DNA from: Bacteroidota bacterium
GTDB lineage: Bacteria > Bacteroidota > Bacteroidia > Chitinophagales > Saprospiraceae
NCBI GenBank assembly: GCA_963169455.1
Contig: CAUJDW010000142.1
Location: 1 to 64,000 of the forward strand
Direction of reading: 5' to 3'
Length of the DNA stretch: 64,000 bases
Every line of letters begins with the position of its first letter. Within the stretch, counting starts at the first letter, position 1. The notes under the pieces were generated by a model that did not search any database, was not told the DNA's origin, and worked only from the letters and a program-made list of their open reading frames with translations. Positions 1 to 7,399 of the stretch are shown here, piece by piece. The position numbers and the translations under genes were made by a program.

Positions 1-1
1 C

Positions 2-771
2 CTCCCTTATCCCTGTTGCAGCTGGGATTATGTAGACAACAACATTATGGCCTACTCACGATACACCGAATGTTGTGCGGCTTATACGGAAGGACAGATC
101 ACCCGCATCCTGGAAAATTTAAGCACGGATACCTACTGCAATACATAGAAGAAATAACCTCTGATTGCCCCCCGCCAATGGCCAATATACACATATTGCC
201 CACCGAAGCTGATAAGGATGACTGTTCCTATTGCCTGAATCTGTCGGCCAGTATGCATGATGAGTATTATAAAGTAGATTTTTTTAAAAGCAACGGCGAC
301 CCCCTATATACCACCGGTTGGCTAAGTGGGCCTGCCAACCGGTTTTGCATCTCCAAGTCCATTCGCCCGCCCTATAACTACAATTATGGTTTTCAGGCAG
401 ACCAGTCCTATACGGCTAAACTTACCGTAGAAAACTATTGCGGCGACAAAACAGAAGAAGAGATCACTTTCCTGTTTGAAGGGGTGGGCTGTGACCCTGA
501 GTATCCTGAACAACAGGTTGCTATTACCAACCTATACCCCAACCCTTTTACCAATGCCCTGCAGGTAGATTACGAAACCCAAAAGGCAGGCTATCTGAAC
601 ATGTGGCTGGCTCCCGCCTCCGGGCCGGATATCCTGATGCACTCTGAATACATTACCACGCCTGGTAGCTTTCAGAAATCTCTATCTACCAGCTCTGTTG
701 CCTCAGGATTATATTATTTTGTACTGGAATTGGATGGAGAACTCATCGCGGAAACAATACTAAAAATATAA
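2..771 (+). CDS. C-terminal part of an M43-like secreted metalloprotease with T9SS sorting domain, apparent frameshift
   Basis: The gene enters from the left edge, so its catalytic HExxH region is not visible. The reading frame from base 2 encodes a Met-turn-like motif (VDNNIMAYS) followed by TEGQITRI, the pattern that ends the catalytic domain of M43 (pappalysin/cytophagalysin-type) proteases. This frame stops at 146-148. Protein sense continues in frame 1 from about 142 (IEEITSDCPPP) to the end. One missing T near 142 would join the halves as TYCNYIEEITSD. The C-terminus carries a type IX sorting domain (NLYPNPFTN at roughly 525-550, ending in ETILKI). The next T9SS gene starts 3 bases after the stop. 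The frame-1 residues before 142 are not real protein. Protease assignment is moderate; sorting domain is confident. Confidence 0.6.
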   Translation, partial: PLSLLQLGLCRQQHYGLLTIHRMLCGLYGRTDHPHPGKFKHGYLLQYIEEITSDCPPPMANIHILPTEADKDDCSYCLNLSASMHDEYYKVDFFKSNGDPLYTTGWLSGPANRFCISKSIRPPYNYNYGFQADQSYTAKLTVENYCGDKTEEEITFLFEGVGCDPEYPEQQVAITNLYPNPFTNALQVDYETQKAGYLNMWLAPASGPDILMHSEYITTPGSFQKSLSTSSVASGLYYFVLELDGELIAETILKI

Positions 772-774
772 GCC

Positions 775-1710
775 ATGCTGCGTTATATTATCTTTATCGT
801 TTTGGTGTCGTCTGTGTCGAAACTCAGCCTGGCCCAGCCCACTGCCCAGTTCGAAACCACTTTTTATTTTGAAGACGCCATCGGCAACCGGGATTCCGTC
901 ATTGTAGGGTATGACACCCTGGCCACTCACGATATTGACCCCGAATTCGGAGAGATGGAGCTTCTGACCCCTTTTGATTCCGTTTTCGAAGTGAGGGCTG
1001 GGCATTTTACCTGGCCATGGAGTGAAAAGCTATCAAAAAAAATAATCGAAAAGGGCTCTCCTTCAACGGGCCCTTCTCCGCCAGAAAATTGTTACAAAGG
1101 GCTAAGGATTATGATTTACGTTTGGGCTCTTCATCAACCTGTTAAAGTGTGGTGGGACCGGCCTACTTTTATGAATTCTCGCTGCTACAGGGCTTCTGCA
1201 CTGTTGAACCATGTACTGGATGAGGTTGCAGGACCAATTGCCCCTGAAGAAATACCACCTGAGTACGTTTGTTTAGCCATAGAGGATTCTGCCTATTTTG
1301 ATCTATCAGAGGAGTACTTAATGGATGGGGAAATTTTTGCACGGGTCGTTATCGATAAAGAAGTGCAGGGCCTTGGCGAACAATCTATTTACGGGCTTAG
1401 ATTTAGGGCAGCTTCTACCCCCTATGATTATTCTCCCTGTTATTGGGTAACCGCTACGCGGGAAGCTGCTGAACCGCAAGGCCTGCTTATTTTTCCCAAC
1501 CCTACATCAGGGGAGGTGAATACGCAGATGCCGGAAGGGGTGGAAGTGCTATTAATAGAGCTTTATGGCGCCAATGGCGCCCTGCTCCGGCAACAGCGCA
1601 ATGTTCAGCCGGCGCAGTTCAACTTGTCAGGGCTGCCTTCGGGCATCTACCAGCTCCTGGTGATGGGCAGCGACGGGAAGCGTTATTGGGGGCGGGTGGT
1701 AAAAAAGTAG
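775..1710 (+). CDS. T9SS type A sorting domain protein, function unknown
   Basis: A 311-residue secreted protein. It starts with a signal peptide ending near LSLAQ and finishes with a classical type IX C-terminal domain: IFPNPTSGEV around residue 240, then LSGLPSGIYQLLV and a basic tail. The central ~200 residues contain several cysteines and aromatic residues but match no domain I recognise. The start codon lies 3 bases after the stop of the upstream T9SS gene, so the two are probably co-transcribed. It would cross the outer membrane through the T9SS and be attached to the surface or released. The role is unknown. Confidence 0.75.
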   Translation: MLRYIIFIVLVSSVSKLSLAQPTAQFETTFYFEDAIGNRDSVIVGYDTLATHDIDPEFGEMELLTPFDSVFEVRAGHFTWPWSEKLSKKIIEKGSPSTGPSPPENCYKGLRIMIYVWALHQPVKVWWDRPTFMNSRCYRASALLNHVLDEVAGPIAPEEIPPEYVCLAIEDSAYFDLSEEYLMDGEIFARVVIDKEVQGLGEQSIYGLRFRAASTPYDYSPCYWVTATREAAEPQGLLIFPNPTSGEVNTQMPEGVEVLLIELYGANGALLRQQRNVQPAQFNLSGLPSGIYQLLVMGSDGKRYWGRVVKK

Positions 1711-1743
1711 AGCAGACATCAGCCTGTTTTCAAAAAATATTAA

Positions 1744-1776
1744 AGGTATCAGCCTGTTCTGAACAGGCTGATACCT
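1744..1776. terminator. Bidirectional hairpin between convergent genes
   Basis: Two perfect 16-base arms (1744-1759 and 1761-1776) are separated by a single T and lie between convergent genes. Partial copies of the same TCAGCCTG word flank it near 1720 and 1793. It is probably a bidirectional terminator derived from a dispersed palindrome. Confidence 0.6.
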
Positions 1777-1807
1777 GGCTGAATTGGCAGGCTTCAGCCT
1801 GCGCTTC

Positions 1808-2869
1808 TCAATTCCGCTTGCGTTTCACCGTTGTCGTCTTCCGTTTTCCAGCCGCTACATTTCCGTTCCGCCCCTTCCTGGCGCCGGCTTCCGTCGTTTT
1901 CTTCCGGGTTACAGAACCGTTCTGGCCCTGAGCGCGGGTAGTTGTCGTTTGCTTTTTCCCGGCTGCTACTTGTCCGTTTTCTTTTTTGACGCCTGCGCGG
2001 GTAGTGGTTTCCCGCTTTGTTGCCTGTCCGCCGTTCCTGCCCTTTACGGTTGTGGTGGTAGTCGTGCGGGCGCCGACGGCCTTGCCGCCGTTCTTGCCGC
2101 GAGCCGCGACAACGGTAGTCGTCCGGGTGTGCACCACTTTGGAGGAAGTACGGCGCGGGGTGTACACATTATGGGCCTTTACGACGCGATGGGTGCTTAC
2201 CACGTGGTAATGCGGCCGGTAAACGACGGTGCGGGTATAATGAACGCGCCAGGGGTGCGGGCGCCAGGGGCGCCACCAGCTGGGGTAGTGCGCCCAGCGC
2301 CAGGGAGAAACCCACACCACGTAATTGGGGCGGTACACATAGCGGACGCTGGGCCAAAGCCAGACGTTGACCACCACCGCCCTGACGTCATAGTCGGCGG
2401 AAGGGCCGCCCTTGCCATTTGATTTTCCTTCTTCCCCGAAAGGCTCTACCAGTACGTTTTCTCCGTAGATGTCTTCGTCTCCAATGATCTGGAGGATGGC
2501 GTTTTCGGGGCCTTGTTTCTCGATCTCGATCACCGCAATGTCCTGTGATTCTTCCGCGCTGACGGGCGCCTGCAGCACGATGGCGTGCACCTCGCCTTCC
2601 ATGTTGTCAATGACGCGGATGTAGTCGATCTCGCCGTCCTCGTTGAGGTCGAGGTTATTGATGCCGTTTTCTTCCGTGTTGAGCAGTTTTTCGAATTCTT
2701 CCGGTGACTGGGCTTTCTTGAACAACTCCAGGGCGCCTTCCAGGCTGAAGTGGTCGCCGGGCAGGCCGGTGCTGTCGGCGGGGCCGGCGTCCTGGGCGTT
2801 AAGGGTGAAAGTACTCAGGAAAAAACAGGCGAGGCTGAATAGAATGAGGTTGTTTCGCATGGCTAACAT
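1808..2869 (-). CDS. Secreted protein with basic Thr/Asn-Gly repeat tail
   Basis: A 353-residue exported protein with a signal peptide ending near LNAQ. Residues ~30-160 form an acidic globular part containing a calcium-loop-like stretch (DLNEDGEIDYIRV). Residues ~165-235 are very rich in Trp, Tyr, His and Arg. The last ~120 residues are about five degenerate repeats of 18-22 residues built on 'GxNGxxxxxxTTT', strongly basic. I know similar uncharacterised proteins from Bacteroidota but no function. The tail could bind polyanions such as LPS or DNA; that is inference. A second Met four codons in is an alternative start. Confidence 0.65.
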   Translation of the reverse strand: MLAMRNNLILFSLACFFLSTFTLNAQDAGPADSTGLPGDHFSLEGALELFKKAQSPEEFEKLLNTEENGINNLDLNEDGEIDYIRVIDNMEGEVHAIVLQAPVSAEESQDIAVIEIEKQGPENAILQIIGDEDIYGENVLVEPFGEEGKSNGKGGPSADYDVRAVVVNVWLWPSVRYVYRPNYVVWVSPWRWAHYPSWWRPWRPHPWRVHYTRTVVYRPHYHVVSTHRVVKAHNVYTPRRTSSKVVHTRTTTVVAARGKNGGKAVGARTTTTTTVKGRNGGQATKRETTTRAGVKKENGQVAAGKKQTTTTRAQGQNGSVTRKKTTEAGARKGRNGNVAAGKRKTTTVKRKRN

Positions 2870-3089
2870 CTTTAGGTTTTGGGTTTATAAAAAACGCAAC
2901 TATGAAACGCGGGCCTGTAGCGCCGCGGCTAAAGGCTCGCATTCCAAGCTGAATAAGTGCAAAAAACAGTGGCTTGGACTCCGCTGAAGAGAAATGGTTT
3001 AATCTCTCCCGCGGAAAAGTTCGATAAAATCCCGATAATTTGGAAACCTGCCTTCCTACTGATTATCTTTCCTTCCAAACTCCCGTTCC

Positions 3090-3815
3090 ATGCAACCGGT
3101 ATTCCTCACCGCCGAATGGCGGAACCTCATCATGGCCAATTACACGATCGCTCCCGATGTATTGGCCCCCTACGTACCGGCCGGAACGGAACCGGATTTC
3201 TGGCAGGGCCGCTGTTACATCAGCCTGGTGGGGTTCCTGTTCGCCAATACGCGGGTAAAAGGCCTCAGCATTCCCTTTCACCGCAACTTCGAGGAGGTGA
3301 ACCTGCGGTTTTATGTGAAACACTACGACGGGGAGCAGTGGAAACGAGGCGTGGTTTTCATCCGCGAACTCGTACCGCGCCACGCTATCACTTTTGTCGC
3401 CAACACCCTTTACGGGGAAAAATACCGGACCCTGCCCATGCGGCATTCCTGGCTGCAAAAGGGCGGGCAGCTCCAGGTGGGATACGAATGGAAAATGCGG
3501 GGGCGCTGGAACCATTTCTCCGTACTGGCCAATCCTCAGGCCATCCCAATGGCGGAGGGCAGCGAAGAACAGTTCATCACCGAACACTACTGGGGTTACA
3601 CCGGGCTGAAAGGCGGCCGCACCTCCGAATACCAGGTGGAACACCCGAGCTGGCGGGTGCACCCCGTCCAGTCCTACTCCATCGACTGCGATGCGGAGCG
3701 GCTATACGGGCCTGCTTTTGCCGAAGCCATGGCGCAGGAGCCGCTGTCTGTCTTTCTGGCCGAAGGTTCGGGAATAGCGGTGCGGGGCGGGAGAATGCTG
3801 AAGCCGGAAGCATAA
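3090..3815 (+). CDS. DUF2071 / YqjF-family protein
   Basis: A 241-residue soluble protein with the features of the YqjF/DUF2071 family: the N-terminal 'AEWRNLIMANYTIAPDVL' region, a central FANTRVKGLSIPFHRNFEEV segment and the 'VNLRFYVK' strand. The family has an acetoacetate-decarboxylase-like fold; its activity is not established. There is no signal peptide, so it is likely cytosolic. It starts about 220 bases from the divergent secreted-protein gene and is followed after 52 bases by another plus-strand gene. Confidence 0.7.
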   Translation: MQPVFLTAEWRNLIMANYTIAPDVLAPYVPAGTEPDFWQGRCYISLVGFLFANTRVKGLSIPFHRNFEEVNLRFYVKHYDGEQWKRGVVFIRELVPRHAITFVANTLYGEKYRTLPMRHSWLQKGGQLQVGYEWKMRGRWNHFSVLANPQAIPMAEGSEEQFITEHYWGYTGLKGGRTSEYQVEHPSWRVHPVQSYSIDCDAERLYGPAFAEAMAQEPLSVFLAEGSGIAVRGGRMLKPEA

Positions 3816-3867
3816 AAATTTTACATCAAATCCGTTCAAACGCACGTTAATAGAAGAAAATACCCAC

Positions 3868-4353
3868 ATGAAAAGAACCTTTATCCCGCTTCTCCTCCTC
3901 TCCCTTTGGGGCGGTTTGCTCGATGGGCAGTCCAGGGAAGACCTCGTGGCCTGCATCAAAATCGCCCTGGCGAGCCCGGAAATGGAAAGCGCTTTTACGC
4001 AGGAATGGGGGGAAGCCCGGCCGCTGTATCTTGAGAAGCCGGAGCGAAGGAGCATCGGCCTGCAGCCGGCCGGGGAAATCATTGCCCAACTGGAGGCTGA
4101 AGACTTCAGCGGTTTCCAGTGGGAAGTCATCCCCCTCGACCCCGAAGCCATCGGACAACTGCCGGCAAACGAGCAGGAGTTCGGGCTGCTCCGCCTGGGC
4201 GCCTCCTACCGGGAAGGCTGGAACGCCATGTCGCTCAACCTGTTTGTCAACCTTCCCCGCTACCCCCGCCGATGGCTGGCCGGCTCTTTTGTGCTCGTAA
4301 AGGAAAACGGATTATGGCAGGCCATTCAGAAAAGCGTGGAAATTCGCCCCTGA
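3868..4353 (+). CDS. Small secreted protein of unknown function upstream of pbpC
   Basis: A 161-residue protein with a clear signal peptide (MKRTFIPLLLLSLWGGLLDG). The mature part is mixed alpha/beta with a basic C-terminus and matches no family I recognise. Its last 40 bases overlap the pbpC start at 4314, which implies translational coupling and a possible envelope role alongside the peptidoglycan synthase. No catalytic motif is evident. Confidence 0.6.
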   Translation: MKRTFIPLLLLSLWGGLLDGQSREDLVACIKIALASPEMESAFTQEWGEARPLYLEKPERRSIGLQPAGEIIAQLEAEDFSGFQWEVIPLDPEAIGQLPANEQEFGLLRLGASYREGWNAMSLNLFVNLPRYPRRWLAGSFVLVKENGLWQAIQKSVEIRP

Positions 4354-6764
4354 GGGCATTTTTCAAACGCGCATACCGGTTTATCGCCCTCCGGCATCCG
4401 CGCAAGGCAGCTGCGGGGGCAGCCCTGCTTTTCCTGTTGTACTGGTTCAGCCTGCCCCGCCCCCTTTTCGACGCCCCCACCTGTATGGTGCTGGAAGCCC
4501 GGGATGGCAACCTGCTGGGCGCCCGCATCGCCGCCGACGGGCAATGGCGCTTTCCCGAGTCCGACAGCGTGCCGGCAAAATTCGCCGCTGCGCTGGTGGA
4601 GTTTGAAGACCACCGCTTTTACTATCACCCCGGTGTAGACCCCATCGGGCTGGGGCGGGCCATGGTTCAGAACCTGCGCAACCGCCGCGTCGTCAGCGGG
4701 GGCAGCACGATCAGCATGCAGGTGGTGCGCATGGCGCGGGATTACCCCCCGCGCACCATCTGGCAAAAGATCGTGGAGATGGTGCTGGCCACCCGCCTCG
4801 AACTGGGCTACAGCAAGGCGGAAATCCTGGCCCTGTACGCATCCCACGCCCCTTTCGGCGGCAACGTGGTAGGGCTGGAGGCGGCGTCCTGGCGCTATTT
4901 CGGCAAAAGCCCGGCCCTGCTGTCGTGGGCCGAGGCGGCCATGCTGGCGGTGTTGCCCAACAGCCCCGCCCTCATCCACCCCGGCCGCAACCGCGAGGCG
5001 CTGATGGCCAAGCGCAACCGGCTGCTGCTCCGGCTGCGGGAAGCCGGGCATATCGATGCCTTCACCTGTGAACTGGCCATGGAAGAGCCCCTGCCGGAAG
5101 CCCCCCACCCCCTTCCCCGCCTGGCGCCCCACCTGCTCGACAGGGCCTACCTCGAACACGTGGCGACCGGCCGGTACCGGCGCTCCCGCGTGCGCACCAC
5201 CCTCAGCCTGCCTCTGCAACGGCAACTCACAGGCATCCTCGAATTCCACCAGCAGCGCCTGCGCGGCGGCGAAATCCACAACCTGGCCGCACTGGTGCTC
5301 GACGTGGAGTCGGGGGAAGTGCTGGCCTATGTGGGCAACGTCATCGGCGCCGGAGAAGAACACGGCGAGGAAGTGGATGTGATCAGGGCGCCGCGCAGCA
5401 CGGGCAGCATCCTCAAACCTCTGCTGTACGCCATGATGCTGCAGGAAGGGCAGATACTGCCCCAAAGCCTGGCGCCCGACATCCCCATGCAACTGAGCGG
5501 TTACCGGCCGGAAAACTTCAACAAGGACTACGACGGGGTCATCAGCGCCCGGCGGGCGGTCATCCGCTCGCTTAATGTGCCCCTGGTGCGTATGCTGCAG
5601 CAGTACGGGCTGGAAAAATTCCACTTCAACCTGAAAAAGCTGGGGCTCAGCACGCTCAACAAACCGCCCGCCCATTACGGGCTGCCGCTGGTGCTGGGCG
5701 GTGCGGAAGGCACACTCTGGGACATCACCAACGCATACGCCTGTATGGCGCGCATGCTGGAGCACTATCCTGCATACGACGCCTTATACGACCCCCGCGA
5801 CTTTCGCGCCCCAACTTATCTGCCCACCGAAGGACGCAAACCGCGCAAGCCCGATGGCTTGCAGGAAACTCCCAGCCACATCGGCGCCGCCGCCGCCTGG
5901 TTCGCTTTCGACGCCATGCAGGAGTTGGAGCGCCCCGGCTCCGAAGGCGAGTGGCAGTATTTCGGGTCGAGCCGGCGCATTGCCTGGAAGACCGGCACCA
6001 GCTTCGGCTTCCGCGACGCCTGGGCCGTGGGCGTCAACCCGCGCTATGCCGTGGGCGTATGGGCGGGCAATGCCGATGGGGAAGGGCGCCCCGGCCTGGT
6101 GGGCGTACAGGCCGCCGCCCCCGTGCTGTTCGACATTTTCAACGGCCTGCCCGGCGGCGGCGCCTGGTTCCGGGCGCCTTATGACGACATGATCCGCCTG
6201 CCCGTTTGCCGGGAAAGCGGCTACCGCAACCTGGACATCTGCCCGCCCGACACCGTCTGGGCGCCCGCCACGGCTACGCAGCTGGCCGCATGCCCCTACC
6301 ACCAGTCCATCCACCTCGACCCCAGCCTGCAATGGCAGGTCAATGCCGACTGCGAGCTGCCGGCGCGCATGCAGCCCACGGCCTGGTTCGTCCTGCCGCC
6401 CGCGGAAGAATTTTATTACCGCGCCAAACACCCCACGTACAAGCCGCTTCCGCCTTTCCGGCCCGACTGCGCCGCGGCAGCCCCCCGGCAGCCCGCCATG
6501 GAACTCATCTACCCCAAATACCCCACCCGGATTTACGTGCCCATCGACCTCGACGGAAAGCCTTCCAAAACCGTGTTTAACGTCGCACACCGCTCCCCCG
6601 GGGCTACCATCTACTGGCACCTCGATGAGGCCTATATCGGCAGCACCACCACTTTCCACAGCTTTGAACTGGACCCTCCGGAGGGGAAACACCTGCTGAC
6701 CCTGGTGGACGAGCAAGGCCGCCGGCTGGAGCAGCCGTTCGAGATCATCAGGAAACCGAAATAG
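4314..6764 (+). CDS. pbpC: Penicillin-binding protein 1C (transglycosylase/transpeptidase)
   Basis: An 816-residue bifunctional peptidoglycan synthase. After a basic N-terminus and one membrane anchor (AGAALLFLLYWF, residues ~35-47) come the GT51 motifs: EDHRFYYHPGVD, GGSTISMQ and the RYFGKSPALLSWAEAAML block. The transpeptidase domain has the SxxK serine in STGSILKP, the SxN motif in RSLNVP and KTGTSFGFRD as the KTG box. A C-terminal BiPBP-type beta domain (about the last 90 residues) identifies it as PBP1C. The frame is open further upstream to 4119, but ATG 4314 is preferred: AGGA lies upstream, and the earlier residues are antisense-like coding of the previous gene. No alpha-2-macroglobulin gene, the common partner, adjoins it. 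Confidence 0.92.
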   Translation: MAGHSEKRGNSPLRAFFKRAYRFIALRHPRKAAAGAALLFLLYWFSLPRPLFDAPTCMVLEARDGNLLGARIAADGQWRFPESDSVPAKFAAALVEFEDHRFYYHPGVDPIGLGRAMVQNLRNRRVVSGGSTISMQVVRMARDYPPRTIWQKIVEMVLATRLELGYSKAEILALYASHAPFGGNVVGLEAASWRYFGKSPALLSWAEAAMLAVLPNSPALIHPGRNREALMAKRNRLLLRLREAGHIDAFTCELAMEEPLPEAPHPLPRLAPHLLDRAYLEHVATGRYRRSRVRTTLSLPLQRQLTGILEFHQQRLRGGEIHNLAALVLDVESGEVLAYVGNVIGAGEEHGEEVDVIRAPRSTGSILKPLLYAMMLQEGQILPQSLAPDIPMQLSGYRPENFNKDYDGVISARRAVIRSLNVPLVRMLQQYGLEKFHFNLKKLGLSTLNKPPAHYGLPLVLGGAEGTLWDITNAYACMARMLEHYPAYDALYDPRDFRAPTYLPTEGRKPRKPDGLQETPSHIGAAAAWFAFDAMQELERPGSEGEWQYFGSSRRIAWKTGTSFGFRDAWAVGVNPRYAVGVWAGNADGEGRPGLVGVQAAAPVLFDIFNGLPGGGAWFRAPYDDMIRLPVCRESGYRNLDICPPDTVWAPATATQLAACPYHQSIHLDPSLQWQVNADCELPARMQPTAWFVLPPAEEFYYRAKHPTYKPLPPFRPDCAAAAPRQPAMELIYPKYPTRIYVPIDLDGKPSKTVFNVAHRSPGATIYWHLDEAYIGSTTTFHSFELDPPEGKHLLTLVDEQGRRLEQPFEIIRKPK

Positions 6765-6768
6765 GGGC

Positions 6769-6851
6769 AAAAAAAAACTCCTTCACCAGGGGAGGCTGTT
6801 CGGATGAAGGAGCACTAACATACTATGAGAAAACTACACGCTTAAAGATAA
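6769..6851. repeat. A9-hairpin-ATGAGAAAACT element, copy 1
   Basis: Nine A residues (6769-6777), an 8-bp stem (CTCCTTCA 6778-6785, TGAAGGAG 6805-6812), then AACATACTATGAGAAAACT and a closing AAGATAA (6845-6851). On the plus strand it encodes a micro-ORF, MRKLHA-stop (6825-6845). On the minus strand it is a hairpin followed by T9, an intrinsic terminator. It lies directly after pbpC and is the most diverged of three copies. Confidence 0.7.
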
Positions 6852-7037
6852 TAACACATACTCGTTTTTCTTATAGGAATTATCGTACGGGGAAGCTGGT
6901 TTAGGATTCGGTCGATTCTGCGGGGAGAGTGGCGGGAAGGAAGGTTGCGGGCTTTTCTCCGAAATAAATCTGGCACGGTTTTGGAGCTTTCAGAAGTATC
7001 CTTCCACGCCTCAGGCAGCCAGGGGCCGGCGGAAGGC

Positions 7038-7111
7038 AAAAAAAAACCTACATCCGATGGTGACAGATGTAGGTGAACAAACATACTATGAGAAAACTGT
7101 TGTAAAGATAA
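7038..7111. repeat. A9-hairpin-ATGAGAAAACT element, copy 2
   Basis: A9 (7038-7046), stem CCTACATC/GATGTAGG (7047-7054, 7066-7073), then AACAAACATACTATGAGAAAACTG and AAGATAA. The micro-ORF is MRKLL-stop (7088-7105). The stem sequence differs from the other copies while its pairing, the A tract and the downstream 20 bases are conserved, so the structure seems selected. The rest of 6852-7037 holds no gene I can support. Confidence 0.75.
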
Positions 7112-7204
7112 TGCATGCGGAGGCCCTTGTCCACCGGCGCTTAGGCATCGGTGGGCGGGGGGCGGGAAGTGGTGGAAACGGCCTAGGGAATGGATGGTGC
7201 GGGC

Positions 7205-7281
7205 AAAAAAAAACCTGCACCGAAGGGAATGGTGCAGGAGGTTCAAACAAACATACTATGAGAAAACTGGCTGCAAGATAA
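7205..7281. repeat. A9-hairpin-ATGAGAAAACT element, copy 3
   Basis: A9 (7205-7213), stem CCTGCACC/GGTGCAGG (7214-7221, 7231-7238), then CAAACATACTATGAGAAAACTG and AAGATAA. The micro-ORF is MRKLAAR-stop (7258-7281). It is the copy nearest the 3' end of the minus-strand TPR kinase gene, for which its minus-strand hairpin plus T9 could act as terminator. On that strand the conserved word also contains TATGTTTG, a match to the Bacteroidota -7 box. Confidence 0.75.
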
Positions 7282-7399
7282 GCCCTTGCAGGATAAAAAA
7301 AAGCGGCGTTCATCCTGTGGCCCCATAAATCCGGGAAGTGGACGGAATCAGTTAGGAAACGGTTGAAAGGAGGCCGCCCGGCGGGGAAATGCGGGTGGG

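Noticed and set aside
4119-4313. Upstream extension of pbpC by 65 codons
   Set aside because: It overlaps the preceding secreted-protein gene in another frame, is Arg/Pro-rich nonsense, and the ATG at 4314 has a better ribosome-binding context and gives a standard PBP1C N-terminus.
4326-5765. A 479-codon minus-strand frame
   Set aside because: Antisense to pbpC; His/Gln/Val-rich with no motif.
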